A stretch of 64,000 nt of DNA from Actinomadura terrae. Its GTDB lineage: Bacteria > Actinomycetota > Actinomycetes > Streptosporangiales > Streptosporangiaceae. The DNA lies in the NCBI RefSeq assembly GCF_022751215.1, contig NZ_JAICDG010000007.1, forward strand, positions 253,643-317,642, given 5' to 3'. This document shows positions 41,728 to 50,692 of this stretch, piece after piece (the first letter of the stretch is position 1; each line of letters starts with the position of its first letter). A program made the position numbers and the translations under genes. The notes under the pieces are model-generated. The model was not told the DNA's origin. It saw only the letters and a list, made by a program, of their open reading frames with translations, and ran no database searches.

Positions 41728-42789
41728 ATGCGCGCCGCAGTCATCGAAGAGCTCAACAAGCCGCTCGTCGTCCGTGAAGTGCCGGATCCCGAGTGCCCCC
41801 CGGACGGCGCGATCGTGCGCGTCGGCGCGAACGGCATCTGCCGGACCGACTGGGCCCTGTGGGCGGGCGACTTCTGGACGGGAGGCCCGGAGATCCACCC
41901 CCCGTTCGTGCTCGGCCACGAGTTCGCGGGCACCATCGAAGAGGTCGGGAGCGAGGTGAGGGGCTGGAGGAGCGGCGACCGCGTCCTGTTCCCGATGAAC
42001 CCGGGCGAGGGGTCGTGCGAGATGTGCCGGAGCGGCAACCAGCACGTGTGCGACCACGTGGAATCGCTCGTGCCCGGCGTGTCCTACTGGGGCGCCTTCG
42101 CGGAACTGGTCATGGTGCGCTTCGCCGACGTCAACCTTGTCGCGGTGCCGGAATCGGTCGGCTTCGTCGAGGTCGCCAGCCTGGCCTGCCGCTACATGAC
42201 CGCCTTCCACGGCATCGTCGACCAGGCGCGGGTCCGCGGCGGGGAATGGGTCGCGGTCTACGGCGCCGGCGGCGGCATGGGACTGTCGGCGGTGGAGATC
42301 GCCGCGGCGACGGGCGCCAACGTGATCGCGGTGGACGTCTCCGACCAGAAGCTGGAGGCGGCACGCGCCTTGGGTGCGACGCACGCCGTCAACGCGGCGC
42401 ACGACGACCCCGTCGACGCGGTGAAGACGATCACTCGCGGCGGCGCGCACGTCTCGGTCGACGCCGTCGGCATCGCCGCCGCCTGCCGCAACTCCGTCAT
42501 GTCCCTGCGCACACGCGGGCGTCATCTCCAGCTCGGCCACACCACGCGCGCGGAGAAGGGCGAGGTCGCGCTGCCGATCGACGTCATGATGGTCAAGGAG
42601 CTGGAGTTCCTGAGCGCCTTCGGCATGCAGGGCCAGCGCTTCGGCACGATGCTGAACATGATCGAAGCCGGTCGCCTCAACCCCGGCCGGATCGTGTCCC
42701 GCACGGTGAGCCTCGACGAGGTGAGCGAGGTGCTGGAATCCCTGCACTCCTACGGCCCGACCGGAGTCGTCGTCATCGACCGGTTCTGA
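41728..42789 (+). CDS. Zinc-dependent alcohol dehydrogenase (MDR)
   Basis: A 353-residue MDR protein. The catalytic zinc site has GICRTDW (Cys) and GHEFAG (His/Glu), and the NAD(P) site has YGAGGGMGLSAVEIA. The structural-zinc lobe reads SCEMCRSGNQHVC, with three of the usual four Cys; the first position is Glu, so structural zinc binding may be altered. ATG 41728 has GGAAGGA upstream. It probably oxidises or reduces a small alcohol/aldehyde. Control by the divergent CGNR protein is plausible. Confidence 0.9.
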   Translation: MRAAVIEELNKPLVVREVPDPECPPDGAIVRVGANGICRTDWALWAGDFWTGGPEIHPPFVLGHEFAGTIEEVGSEVRGWRSGDRVLFPMNPGEGSCEMCRSGNQHVCDHVESLVPGVSYWGAFAELVMVRFADVNLVAVPESVGFVEVASLACRYMTAFHGIVDQARVRGGEWVAVYGAGGGMGLSAVEIAAATGANVIAVDVSDQKLEAARALGATHAVNAAHDDPVDAVKTITRGGAHVSVDAVGIAAACRNSVMSLRTRGRHLQLGHTTRAEKGEVALPIDVMMVKELEFLSAFGMQGQRFGTMLNMIEAGRLNPGRIVSRTVSLDEVSEVLESLHSYGPTGVVVIDRF

Positions 42790-42920
42790 GCGCACGGGCA
42801 CGCCGGCCGAACGGTCGATGATCGCGGCCCTATGTGGCCTGTGCAACACCCGTTCCTGTCAGCAATCGGGGCGCTGCTCCGCTCAGGTCATCGAGAGCGA
42901 GCGACCGACAGGAGCAGCAC

Positions 42921-44138
42921 ATGAAGCACCGCATCGTCGTCCTCGGCGCCGGCTACGCCGGGGCGTACGCGGCCGGCATCCTGGCCCGCCGGCTGTCCCC
43001 GGCGGACACCGAGATCACCGTGGTCAACGCCGTGCCGGAGTTCGTCCAGCGGCTGCGGCTGCACCAGCTGGCGGCCGGCCGGGAGATCGAGGCTCCGAAA
43101 CTCGCCGACGTCTTCGCGGGGACGGGGATTCGGCTGCGCGTGGCCCGTGTCACCGCCGTCGATCCCGACCGCCGGCTCGTCGCCGTGGCCGACGCCGGCG
43201 GGGGCGGCCAGCTCGGCTACGACACGCTCCTGTACGCCCTCGGCAGCCGCGGTGCCGACCGCGGCGTTCCGGGCGCGGCCGAGCACGCCTTCGACATCGC
43301 CGCCAGGCCCTCGGCGCTGCGCCTGCGCGATCGCCTCGACGGCCTGTCCGAAGGCGGGCGCGTGGTGGTCGTCGGCGACGGGTTGACCGGCATCGAGACC
43401 GCCACCGAGATCGCCGAGTCCCGGCCCGGCCTGTCGGTGACGCTGGTCGCACGCGGCGCGCTGGGCGCCCGGCTCTCCGCCGGGGCCCGCGGGCACCTGC
43501 GGCGGGCCTGCGACCGGCTGGGCCTCACCGTCGTGGAGCACACCAGCGTCGAAGCGGTCGAGGAAGCCCGGGTGCTGACCGCCGACGGCACCGTCCTGGC
43601 GTCGGAGGCGACCGTGTGGACGGCCGGGTTCGCGGTCGATCCCATCGCCGCCGCCGGCGGGCTGGAGGTCGCCGAGAACGGGCGGATCATCGTCGATCGC
43701 GCGATGCGCTCGGTCTCGCACCCGACCGTCTACGCCGTCGGTGACAGCGCCTACGCCATCGGCGAGAACGGCCGGCCGCTGCCGATGTCCTGCGCCTCGG
43801 CCGGCTGCACCGGCAGGCAGGCCATCGAGGCGATCGTGGGACGCCTGACCGGCCGCGCGATCGCCGACACAAAGCCGGCCTACATCTACAACCACATCAG
43901 CCTCGGGCGGCGGGACGCGATCCTGCACATGGTCGACGACCAGGGGCGGGCGAAGCCGAAGTACATCGGCGGCCGGAAGGCCGCGCGGATCAAGGCGGGC
44001 ATCGTCACGATGTCGCTGTGGGGCACCTCGCACCCGACCTTCGGCCTGCCCAGGCGCAGGCACCGGCTGGCCGCCGCGCCGGAGGCGAGCGCCGAGACCA
44101 CGGCCGCCCACCGGGAGGGCGGTCGCGTTGCCGCCTAG
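42921..44138 (+). CDS. FAD-dependent NADH dehydrogenase-like oxidoreductase
   Basis: A 405-residue NDH-2-like flavoprotein. N-terminal VVLGAGYAGAYAA binds FAD, VVVVGDGLTGIETATEIAE binds NAD(P)H, and TVYAVGDSAYAI is the second FAD motif. CASAGCTGRQA contains two Cys near the flavin, but the protein lacks the membrane tail of respiratory NDH-2. ATG 42921 has AGGAG upstream. The ECF41 sigma gene overlaps its 3' end by 11 nt. Oxidoreductases of this kind are the known partners of ECF41 factors. Confidence 0.88.
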   Translation: MKHRIVVLGAGYAGAYAAGILARRLSPADTEITVVNAVPEFVQRLRLHQLAAGREIEAPKLADVFAGTGIRLRVARVTAVDPDRRLVAVADAGGGGQLGYDTLLYALGSRGADRGVPGAAEHAFDIAARPSALRLRDRLDGLSEGGRVVVVGDGLTGIETATEIAESRPGLSVTLVARGALGARLSAGARGHLRRACDRLGLTVVEHTSVEAVEEARVLTADGTVLASEATVWTAGFAVDPIAAAGGLEVAENGRIIVDRAMRSVSHPTVYAVGDSAYAIGENGRPLPMSCASAGCTGRQAIEAIVGRLTGRAIADTKPAYIYNHISLGRRDAILHMVDDQGRAKPKYIGGRKAARIKAGIVTMSLWGTSHPTFGLPRRRHRLAAAPEASAETTAAHREGGRVAA

Positions 44139-45099
44139 GTTGGCCCGCGTGGAGGGCACCGCCGCCGATCATTTCGACACCGGCCGGTTCGAGGCCAGCC
44201 GGAACCGGCTGGCCGCACTCGCCTACCGGCTGCTGGGCTCGGCCACCGACGCCGAGGACGCCGTGCAGGACGCGTTCCTGCGCTGGCAGACGGCGGACCG
44301 GCAGCGGATCAAGGTGCCGGAGGCCTGGCTGACCAAGGTCGTCACCAACCTGTGCCTGGACCGGCTCCGCTCGGCGCGGGCCCGCCGCGAACGCACCGCC
44401 GGCGCCTGGCTGCCCGAGCCGGTGCTGGACGGCGACCCGATGCTCGGCCCGGCCGACCCCGTCGAGCAGCGCGAATCGGTCTCGCTGGCCGTGCTGACGC
44501 TCATGGAGCGCCTGTCGCCCGTCGAGCGGGCGGTCTACGTCCTGCGCGAGGCGTTCTCCTACAGCCAAGCCGAGATCGCCGAAATCCTGGACATCACCGA
44601 GTCCGCGAGCCAGCAGCACCTCCACCGGGCCCGCCGCCGCGTCGCCGCCGCGCCGCGCGGCGGCGACGTCGATCCGGTGACCGCCCGCAGGGTCGTCGAG
44701 GAGTTCCTCGGCGCCGCCTCCTCGGGCCGCACCGACCGGCTGGTGGCGCTGCTCACCGACGACGCGACCGCGATCTCCGACGGCGCCGGCCTGACCGCGT
44801 CCCTGCTGCGGTACGACACTCCGCAGCGCATCGCCGCCGTCGCACTGGCCGGTTTCACCCCCACTCCCGCGAAACGGCGGTTCGCCGGGGGCACGCCCGC
44901 CGTCCACTACGCGTCCGTCAACGGGGCCCCCGCCATCCTGTTCGTGCTCGGCGACCAGGTCATCGGCGCCGTGACGTTCGACCTCACCGGCGGCAGGATC
45001 ACGACCGTGCGCGGCATCGCCGCCCCCGGCCGCCTCCTCCGCCTCACCGAGGCCTGGCGGCGGCACGGTCAAGGCACGCTGCTCATCAGCCGGTGGTGA
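44128..45099 (+). CDS. ECF41-family sigma factor with SnoaL-like extension
   Basis: A 323-residue protein. Sigma2 (AYRLLGSATDAEDAVQDAFL) and sigma4 (SYSQAEIAEILDITESASQQHLHRAR) are followed by a SnoaL-like C-terminal domain. The ECF41 signatures are present: WLPEP in the linker, DGAG (for DGGG) and NGAPA in the extension. In this family the extension replaces an anti-sigma factor and tunes activity. TTG 44128 has GGAGGG upstream and overlaps the FAD-oxidoreductase gene; GTG 44149 is an alternative. The likely target is the promoter of the partner oxidoreductase, though no clear ECF41 promoter was found. Confidence 0.9.
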   Translation: MPPRLARVEGTAADHFDTGRFEASRNRLAALAYRLLGSATDAEDAVQDAFLRWQTADRQRIKVPEAWLTKVVTNLCLDRLRSARARRERTAGAWLPEPVLDGDPMLGPADPVEQRESVSLAVLTLMERLSPVERAVYVLREAFSYSQAEIAEILDITESASQQHLHRARRRVAAAPRGGDVDPVTARRVVEEFLGAASSGRTDRLVALLTDDATAISDGAGLTASLLRYDTPQRIAAVALAGFTPTPAKRRFAGGTPAVHYASVNGAPAILFVLGDQVIGAVTFDLTGGRITTVRGIAAPGRLLRLTEAWRRHGQGTLLISRW

Positions 45100-45121
45100 G
45101 TCCGGACTCCGGGGTCGCGGT

Positions 45122-45367
45122 TCACTCCTCGCCGGTAGGACGGCGGCGACGGGCGCGACGCCGATGGCTGGTGTCGCAGAAGGGGTAGGCGGCGCTGCGG
45201 CGGCAGGTGCACAGCGCCACCTGGAAGCGGTCGGAGACGACCGTCGAGCCGTCGTCCAGGACGATCTCGACGGGGCCCTCGACCATCATCGGCCCGCCCG
45301 GGACGATCCGCACCCGCCGCCGCTCCGGGGCGGGCCGCGGCTCAGGCCGCCCGGCTGCCATGCTCAT
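45122..45367 (-). CDS. CDGSH iron-sulfur domain protein
   Basis: An 81-residue protein whose core CTCRRSAAYPFCDTSH supplies the three Cys and one His of a CDGSH [2Fe-2S] cluster, with Thr in the Gly position. A basic Arg-rich tail follows. ATG 45367 has GGGGAGGGGGG upstream and overlaps the HemK-like gene by 26 bp; ATG 45361 is also possible. It is the last gene of a three-gene cassette with the methyltransferase and the heme-oxygenase-like protein. A redox or cluster-transfer role is inferred. Confidence 0.88.
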   Translation of the reverse strand: MSMAAGRPEPRPAPERRRVRIVPGGPMMVEGPVEIVLDDGSTVVSDRFQVALCTCRRSAAYPFCDTSHRRRARRRRPTGEE

Positions 45368-46031
45368 GCCCCCCTCCCCGCGCGGCTCGGTCGGCGCGTA
45401 TGACGACCAGCTCCTCGTGGCCCTGCCCGGGGGACAGGAGGCCCCGGGCCGTCAGCGACTCGGCGCGTCCCCGCAGCACCGGGCCGAACGGTTCGCGGTG
45501 CCGCGCCACCACCGAGGCCCGCAGGCCCGCCTGGCGCAGCGCCACCAGCGTGGGCTCCACCCCGTTCAGTGCCGAATGCACCATGAGAAGGGTTCCCGAG
45601 GGTGTCAGGTGGTGCGGGGCCGCCTGGCAGATACGGTCCAGCAGCGTCCGGCCCTCCGGGCCCGCCTCCCAGGCGCGTGCCCGGCCTCGCACCGCCGCCG
45701 GGTCGATGTTGCCGGGGACGTACGGGGGGTTGGCGAGAATCACGTCGAACGTCTTCCCGGCCACCGGCGCGAACAGGTCTCCGCGCAGCACTCGCATCGG
45801 CAGGCCCCGCACTCGCGCGTTGATCCGCGCCGTGAGGACCGCCCAGGGCGACACGTCCACCGCGACGACCTGGCAGCCCCTTCTCGCGGCCGCCACCGCG
45901 ACCGCGCCCGTTCCGGTGCCCAGTTCCAGCACACGGGAGCCCGGCGGAACGGCGGCGCCGCGCAGTGCCGCCGTCAGCAGCCGCGTATCGGACTGCGGGC
46001 GGTAGACGCCCGGCGGGCGCAGCAGCATCAT
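45342..46031 (-). CDS. HemK/PrmC-like class I methyltransferase
   Basis: A 229-residue protein with a SAM-binding fold. Motif I is VLELGTGTGAVAVAAA, the acidic loop is VVAVDVSPWAV, and NPPY follows in ILANPPYVPG. NPPY marks N-methylation of amide or amine nitrogen, as in PrmC, but the protein is shorter than PrmC and lacks its N-terminal domain. The ATG overlaps the stop of the upstream heme-oxygenase-like gene as ATGA. It is probably a partner-specific methyltransferase rather than the housekeeping release-factor enzyme. Confidence 0.87.
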   Translation of the reverse strand: MMLLRPPGVYRPQSDTRLLTAALRGAAVPPGSRVLELGTGTGAVAVAAARRGCQVVAVDVSPWAVLTARINARVRGLPMRVLRGDLFAPVAGKTFDVILANPPYVPGNIDPAAVRGRARAWEAGPEGRTLLDRICQAAPHHLTPSGTLLMVHSALNGVEPTLVALRQAGLRASVVARHREPFGPVLRGRAESLTARGLLSPGQGHEELVVIRADRAARGGGHEHGSRAA

Positions 46032-47086
46032 CGGTTCTCCGTCACTTGCCGGCGCAGCGCCGAGCGGCCTGATCTCCAGGATTCCAGCAGGTGGGCGCCA
46101 AGGCGGTCCTCCAGCAGGACCGTGGCCCGCACGCCGAGGACCACGTCGGCGGCCAGCTCGGGCTCGTCGGCGAGCAGCCCGCCGATCACGTCGTGGCGCA
46201 GTACCTGCTCGTGGACGGCGTCGGCCTCGATGTGCTCCGTGTAGAACAGGCGGGCCCGCGGGCCGCCGCCGAGCCGCTCCAGCGCCGCCGCCATCCGCCG
46301 CGCGGACGGCGCCGTCGTGATCTCCGCCGCCGCGAAGTGGCCCACCAGTGCGCCGCGCAGCGACCGCCGCAGCCCGAACAGCGACATCATGTTCACCGTC
46401 GCCAGCATCGCCGCCGGCGCCGCGTCCACGTAGGCGCCGTAGGACGGGTCCAGCCCCAGGTCGTCCAGCAGGTCGGCGTAAAGGCCCTGGTGGATCATCT
46501 CGGGACGGCCGCCGCCGAACTCGTCGTGCTCCACCGCCACCAGCGCCGTCTTCGCCTGCCCCCGCAGGCGCGGCACCACGAACGCGTGCGGGTCGGCCTC
46601 CTTGAGGTGGTAGACCGACCGCAGGGCCGCGTGCTCCAGCAGTTGCCAGCCCGCGCCGTTGTCCCGCAGATGGTGGCTGACGCCCTCCCCGTCGACCGGC
46701 TCGGTCAGCAGGCCCTCCAGAGCCTCCTCCACGTCGGTGCCGGGGACGGTCTCCCGGCGCAGCGCGTCCAGGAAGACCGCCTCCATCTCGCCGCGCAGCC
46801 GGAGGAGCCCCGCGTCCCACTCCCAGTCCGCGTCGACCCCGGCGAACCCGCGGTAGTGCAGCTCGTAGCACATGTACAGGGCCAGCTGAAGATCGTCGCC
46901 GAAGGGATCGGCCGCCACCACGGCGGCGAACAGGTCGGGCGAGCGGACGAACGAGCCCGGTGGGCCCGCCGTCAGCGTGTCGGCCACCGTGCGCGAGAGC
47001 AGGCCGCGGGAAGGGGGCGGCGCCGGAGCCCTCCCCCGCTCCGGGGCCCCCTCGGCGAACCGGCCCGGCACGTGTCCTACGGTCAT
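46028..47086 (-). CDS. Iron-containing redox enzyme, heme-oxygenase-like (HDO) fold
   Basis: A 352-residue protein of the Haem_oxygenas_2-like/iron-containing redox enzyme family. Helices carry AVEHDEFGGGRPEMIHQ, VGHFAAAEITTAPSARR and YTEHIEADAVHEQ. The His/Glu/Asp pattern suits a di-iron HDO oxygenase rather than a heme enzyme. ATG 47086 has GGAGGGAAC upstream. It is coupled to a HemK-like methyltransferase and a CDGSH protein. The cassette may carry out an oxidative tailoring step with its own redox partner; the substrate is unknown. Confidence 0.87.
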   Translation of the reverse strand: MTVGHVPGRFAEGAPERGRAPAPPPSRGLLSRTVADTLTAGPPGSFVRSPDLFAAVVAADPFGDDLQLALYMCYELHYRGFAGVDADWEWDAGLLRLRGEMEAVFLDALRRETVPGTDVEEALEGLLTEPVDGEGVSHHLRDNGAGWQLLEHAALRSVYHLKEADPHAFVVPRLRGQAKTALVAVEHDEFGGGRPEMIHQGLYADLLDDLGLDPSYGAYVDAAPAAMLATVNMMSLFGLRRSLRGALVGHFAAAEITTAPSARRMAAALERLGGGPRARLFYTEHIEADAVHEQVLRHDVIGGLLADEPELAADVVLGVRATVLLEDRLGAHLLESWRSGRSALRRQVTENR

Positions 47087-47332
47087 GTTCCCTCCGTGAC
47101 CTTGAGATTGTCCGGTTTCCGGTACCCGTTAAGACACGTCCCATACGTCGCTCTTTTCCCACGTTTGTCGCACTAGACCGATGGAGGGACCGGGGCGGGT
47201 CGGCTGTCGGCGCCGAGGTGACGGGCGCAGTTCCGTTCCTGGGCTGTGACCGGTTTGGGCTGGTCGGCGAGGGTATGGCGGAGCGCGCGGGCAGACGGCG
47301 ATGCGATCACGCGGCGAACATCGGGGGATGTC

Positions 47333-48778
47333 GTGCGAGTACGTTGGCGGCGGCGCGTGCGTGCGCTGCGCTGGCCCGTGGGGATGGGAATCGCGTCGTG
47401 GCGGTGGCTGCGGCGCTCCCGCCAAGTGAGACGGCGCCGAATCCGCACGGGGATACTGTCGGAGGCCGAACGGATCCCGCAGCGCAGCGGAGCGCAGACG
47501 CAGCACGTGCGACAGGGCGTCGGACTCACCTACCAGCGACGCTACGTCGTCCAGATCTCCGGCAGCCCCATCAGCGCCGCCCAGCTGATCCAACGGCTGG
47601 GCGGTGATCTCAACGCCGCCTCCCCGGTGGAGATCGCCGTTTTCGACAAGACCTCGGGAGGCTCCCGGCGGCTGGAGGTCGGGGACGAGTACGTGGTCCA
47701 CATGCCGGGGCCGTGGAACTGCCCGGTCCGGGTGGTGGAACGGACGCCTGTGTCGTTCCGGTTCGCCACCCTGCGCGGCCATATGGAGGCCGGTGAGATC
47801 GAGTTCCGGGTCGGCGACGCCCGCGAGGGCGACCTGGTGTTCACGATCGAGTCCTGGGCGCGCAGCGGCGACCGGTTGGCGGACCTGCTCTACGAGAAGG
47901 TGGGCATCGCGAAGGAAATGCAATCGCACATGTGGGCGCATTTCTGTAGGCGGGTCGCCGAGATCGCGGAAGGCGAGGTAGTCGGCGACGTCGAAATCCA
48001 GACAGAACGAAGCGACATGTTCAGGGCCCGGAGCGGAAACCAGTCGATCACCCGTGCGGTGGACGCGGCGTTCGCGCGGAGTTTCGCCTTGGCGGCGCGC
48101 TTGCGAAACCGGCCCCTGCACCCGAGGGGCCTGGTCTTCGATGCCCTTTTGCGCCTGCACGGCACCTCCCAGCACCGGGGAGTGCCGTTCCTCGACGACC
48201 ACACCGAACTCCGGGGAAGAGCGCGGCTTTCGCGCGCGGTGGGGTTGCCGCCCCCGCTGCCGGACGTGCTGGGCCTCGCGCTGCGCTGGCCGCAACCGCA
48301 GGCGGACCTCACCGGTGACCATTCCACTGCCGAGTTGCTCCTGGCCGCGACCGGGCAGACCGTGCCCGGCCGTCACCTGCTGCGGCCGATGACCAGGTGG
48401 AGTCCCGCGTTCTACGGCTCCCTCCTGACGTACCGGGTCGGTGACCGTCGCGTCCTGCTGGGCGCGGTCGCCCGCCGCACACGCATCGCCCCGGCCGATC
48501 TCACGACTCTCGCGCGCGCCGTGGACGAGCGGCCGCTGCTCCTGGATCTGGTGGTGGCGACCGAGTTCGGCCCGTGGGAGCCCTTCGGCGAACTAAGGCT
48601 CATCGGGCCGGCGCGCAGCGACGACCTCGAACCCATGCGCTTCAATCCCGCCCGCCATCCCATCCGGGAACTGCACCCGGAAGGGCTCCTCCAGCGGGCC
48701 CGCGGCTCCAGTTACTCGGCCGTCCAGCGCGTCGCCCGCCATGGCGCCGATCACCGGCCGGAAAGGCCATCGTCATGA
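47333..48778 (+). CDS. DUF1990-like domain fused to phosphodiesterase-like domain
   Basis: A 481-residue protein. After a basic N-terminus, residues about 65-220 match the DUF1990-like fold, with VGDEYVVHMPGPWNCPVRVVE, GHMEAGEIEF and IESWARSGDRL. Residues about 240-470 resemble an actinomycete family annotated as phosphodiesterase, with LSRAVGLPPPLPDVLGLALR and PAFYGSLLTYRVG. That annotation is weakly founded, and the segment also recalls catalase-like folds. GTG 47333 has GGGGGA 5 nt upstream. It overlaps the next gene as ATGA. Function is unknown. Confidence 0.78.
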   Translation: MRVRWRRRVRALRWPVGMGIASWRWLRRSRQVRRRRIRTGILSEAERIPQRSGAQTQHVRQGVGLTYQRRYVVQISGSPISAAQLIQRLGGDLNAASPVEIAVFDKTSGGSRRLEVGDEYVVHMPGPWNCPVRVVERTPVSFRFATLRGHMEAGEIEFRVGDAREGDLVFTIESWARSGDRLADLLYEKVGIAKEMQSHMWAHFCRRVAEIAEGEVVGDVEIQTERSDMFRARSGNQSITRAVDAAFARSFALAARLRNRPLHPRGLVFDALLRLHGTSQHRGVPFLDDHTELRGRARLSRAVGLPPPLPDVLGLALRWPQPQADLTGDHSTAELLLAATGQTVPGRHLLRPMTRWSPAFYGSLLTYRVGDRRVLLGAVARRTRIAPADLTTLARAVDERPLLLDLVVATEFGPWEPFGELRLIGPARSDDLEPMRFNPARHPIRELHPEGLLQRARGSSYSAVQRVARHGADHRPERPSS

Positions 48779-49956
48779 CGCGGAAGGAACGCGCCCGGCA
48801 GCGCATGCGCCGACGCCACGCCGACCTGCACCGGTGTCGTCTCAACTTCGATCCCCGGCAGCACGACATGACGAGGCCCGAGCCGGGTTGGAATCTCGAC
48901 GACTACCGGCAGCAACTGCCGCCGGAACCGCCGGGTCCCCCGGTCCCCGGAGGAAGCTGGGAGATCGCCCGCCGCCTCGTCCGGGGCTACCAGTACGCCG
49001 ATCCGCGCATCATCCGCGAGATCTGCCGCTCGGGCCCGCCCGAGCCGGGCCGGGACATGCTGCTCGAAGCCCGGTTCTACGGGCTGCGCTTCCACCTCGG
49101 CCTACGGGTCGGCGACGTCGTCGACACGACCATCGAGCGGGACGGGCGCCCCGTGCGGGTGTGGGGCTGGAACTACCAGACCCTGGAGGGGCACCTGGAA
49201 CGGGGTCAGATGGACCAGGAGGTGCGTAAATGGCTCGACACCGGTGAGGTGGAATTCCATATCCATGTTTTCTCGCAAGCCGCGCCCACACCCCACCCGA
49301 TCGTCCGGCTCGGCTTCCTGTTCTTCGGGCGATATATGCAGCTGAAGTTCTACAAGCGGGCGTGCCGGAGAATGAAGGCCTTGACCGCCGCCGCACTCGG
49401 CGCCCCGCGCGTTTGCCCGGCTGCCTCCGGGTATCGGCCACGGATGGAGGAAACCCGTTCCCGGCAGCTTCTGGGCATCTATCTCAACGACCATCTCGCC
49501 GCAGCGGCGGGCGGTGTGGGCCTGGCCTACCGGCTCGCGCGAGGGCATCGCGGCTCGGACGACGCCGAGCAGCTCCGCCGGCTGGCCGACGACATCGCCG
49601 CCGACCGGGGCGCCCTGCTGGCGATCCTGAAGTCGCTCGGGTTGCCGGCCCGCCGCTACAAGAGCGTCGCGGTGTGGACGGCCGAGAAGGCGGGGCGGCT
49701 CAAACTCAACGGCAGCCTGCTCCGCCGCTCCCCGCTGAGCGACGTGGTGGAGCTCGAAGCCCTGACCCTTGCGGTCCACGGCAAACGCGCCGGATGGCGC
49801 ACCCTGCTCGCCGTCGCCGAACAGGAGCCTGCCCTCGACACCGAGCATCTGCGAAAGCTCCAGGCGCGCGCGGACGACCAGCTCACCGTCCTGGAGCGGC
49901 TCCGGACGGCGACGAGCGAGAAGGTGTTCCGCCAGGGACAGCCCGCGGCACAGTGA
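48775..49956 (+). CDS. DUF1990 domain fused to ferritin-like helical domain
   Basis: A 393-residue protein. The N-terminal half is DUF1990, with RDMLLEARFYGLRFHLGLRVGD, VWGWNYQTLEGHLERGQM and FFGRYMQLKFYKR. The C-terminal 160 residues form a four-helix bundle with LNDHLAAAAGGVGLAYRLARGHRG and AEKAGRLKLNGSLLRRSPLS. These are typical of a stand-alone actinomycete family with a ferritin-like shape but no clear iron ligands. ATG 48775 overlaps the previous stop (ATGA). Two adjacent genes thus both fuse DUF1990 to a different partner domain. Confidence 0.78.
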   Translation: MTRKERARQRMRRRHADLHRCRLNFDPRQHDMTRPEPGWNLDDYRQQLPPEPPGPPVPGGSWEIARRLVRGYQYADPRIIREICRSGPPEPGRDMLLEARFYGLRFHLGLRVGDVVDTTIERDGRPVRVWGWNYQTLEGHLERGQMDQEVRKWLDTGEVEFHIHVFSQAAPTPHPIVRLGFLFFGRYMQLKFYKRACRRMKALTAAALGAPRVCPAASGYRPRMEETRSRQLLGIYLNDHLAAAAGGVGLAYRLARGHRGSDDAEQLRRLADDIAADRGALLAILKSLGLPARRYKSVAVWTAEKAGRLKLNGSLLRRSPLSDVVELEALTLAVHGKRAGWRTLLAVAEQEPALDTEHLRKLQARADDQLTVLERLRTATSEKVFRQGQPAAQ

Positions 49957-49981
49957 CCGTCACCGGACCCCGCAACCCGGG

Positions 49982-50638
49982 TCAGTTGTGCACGCGACTA
50001 CGGGGATCGGCAACGGGCAGGTCCTGGCCGTGGGCCGCGAAGAGGCGTGCGGTGCCGTCGGCCAGCCCGTAGCACAGGCCCGCGACGGCGGCCTGCCCGG
50101 CGGCGACCCGCTCGGACAGCAGGCGGGAGCGATCCAGCAGCAGGTCGACGGTGTACCGGATGTGCTCGGCCAGGATGTCCTCCGCCCGCACGCTGCCGGC
50201 GGCCCGCGCGGCCAGCACGCTGGGCGTCACCCGCTCGACGACGTCCCGCACATACCCGGACGGGGGCACCCCGTTCTCCAGCGCGGCGCACGCGGCGCCG
50301 ACCGCACCGCACCCCTCGTGGCCCAGCACCACGACCAGCGGGGCTCCCAGCTCGCCGACGCCGAACTCGATGCTGCCAAGCACCTCCGGCCCCATCACGT
50401 GGCCGGCGGTGCGCACCACGAACAGGTCGCCCAGACCGCGGTCGAAGATGATCTCGGCGGCCAGCCGGGAGTCCGAGCACCCGAACAGCACGGCGAACGG
50501 GCGCTGGGACGCGGCGACCTCGGTGCGGCGCGCCGCGTCCTGGTTCGGATGCTCGGGGGTACCCGCCACGAACCTTCTGTTGCCGGCCAGCAGCAACTCG
50601 AAAGCGGCCTTCGGGGACATGGCCTCGATGTCGGTCAT
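49982..50638 (-). CDS. Beta-class carbonic anhydrase
   Basis: A 218-residue beta-carbonic anhydrase. The zinc and catalytic set is Cys54-x-Asp56-x-Arg58 (GCSDSR) plus His107 and Cys110 (LGHEGCGAVG). It interconverts CO2 and bicarbonate. ATG 50638 fits the family. It stands between the DUF1990 pair and the FAS1 lipoprotein on the opposite strand to the former. It is cytoplasmic, as no signal peptide is visible. Confidence 0.93.
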   Translation of the reverse strand: MTDIEAMSPKAAFELLLAGNRRFVAGTPEHPNQDAARRTEVAASQRPFAVLFGCSDSRLAAEIIFDRGLGDLFVVRTAGHVMGPEVLGSIEFGVGELGAPLVVVLGHEGCGAVGAACAALENGVPPSGYVRDVVERVTPSVLAARAAGSVRAEDILAEHIRYTVDLLLDRSRLLSERVAAGQAAVAGLCYGLADGTARLFAAHGQDLPVADPRSRVHN

Positions 50639-50692
50639 GGCCGAAGCCTACGGCCGCGGCCCCCTGCCCCGTTCCATCAGGGTCCGCTCGGG

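Noticed and set aside
42857..42889. ECF41-type promoter upstream of the FAD oxidoreductase
   Set aside because: TGTCAGC is close to TGTCACA, but no CGTC lies at the expected spacing.
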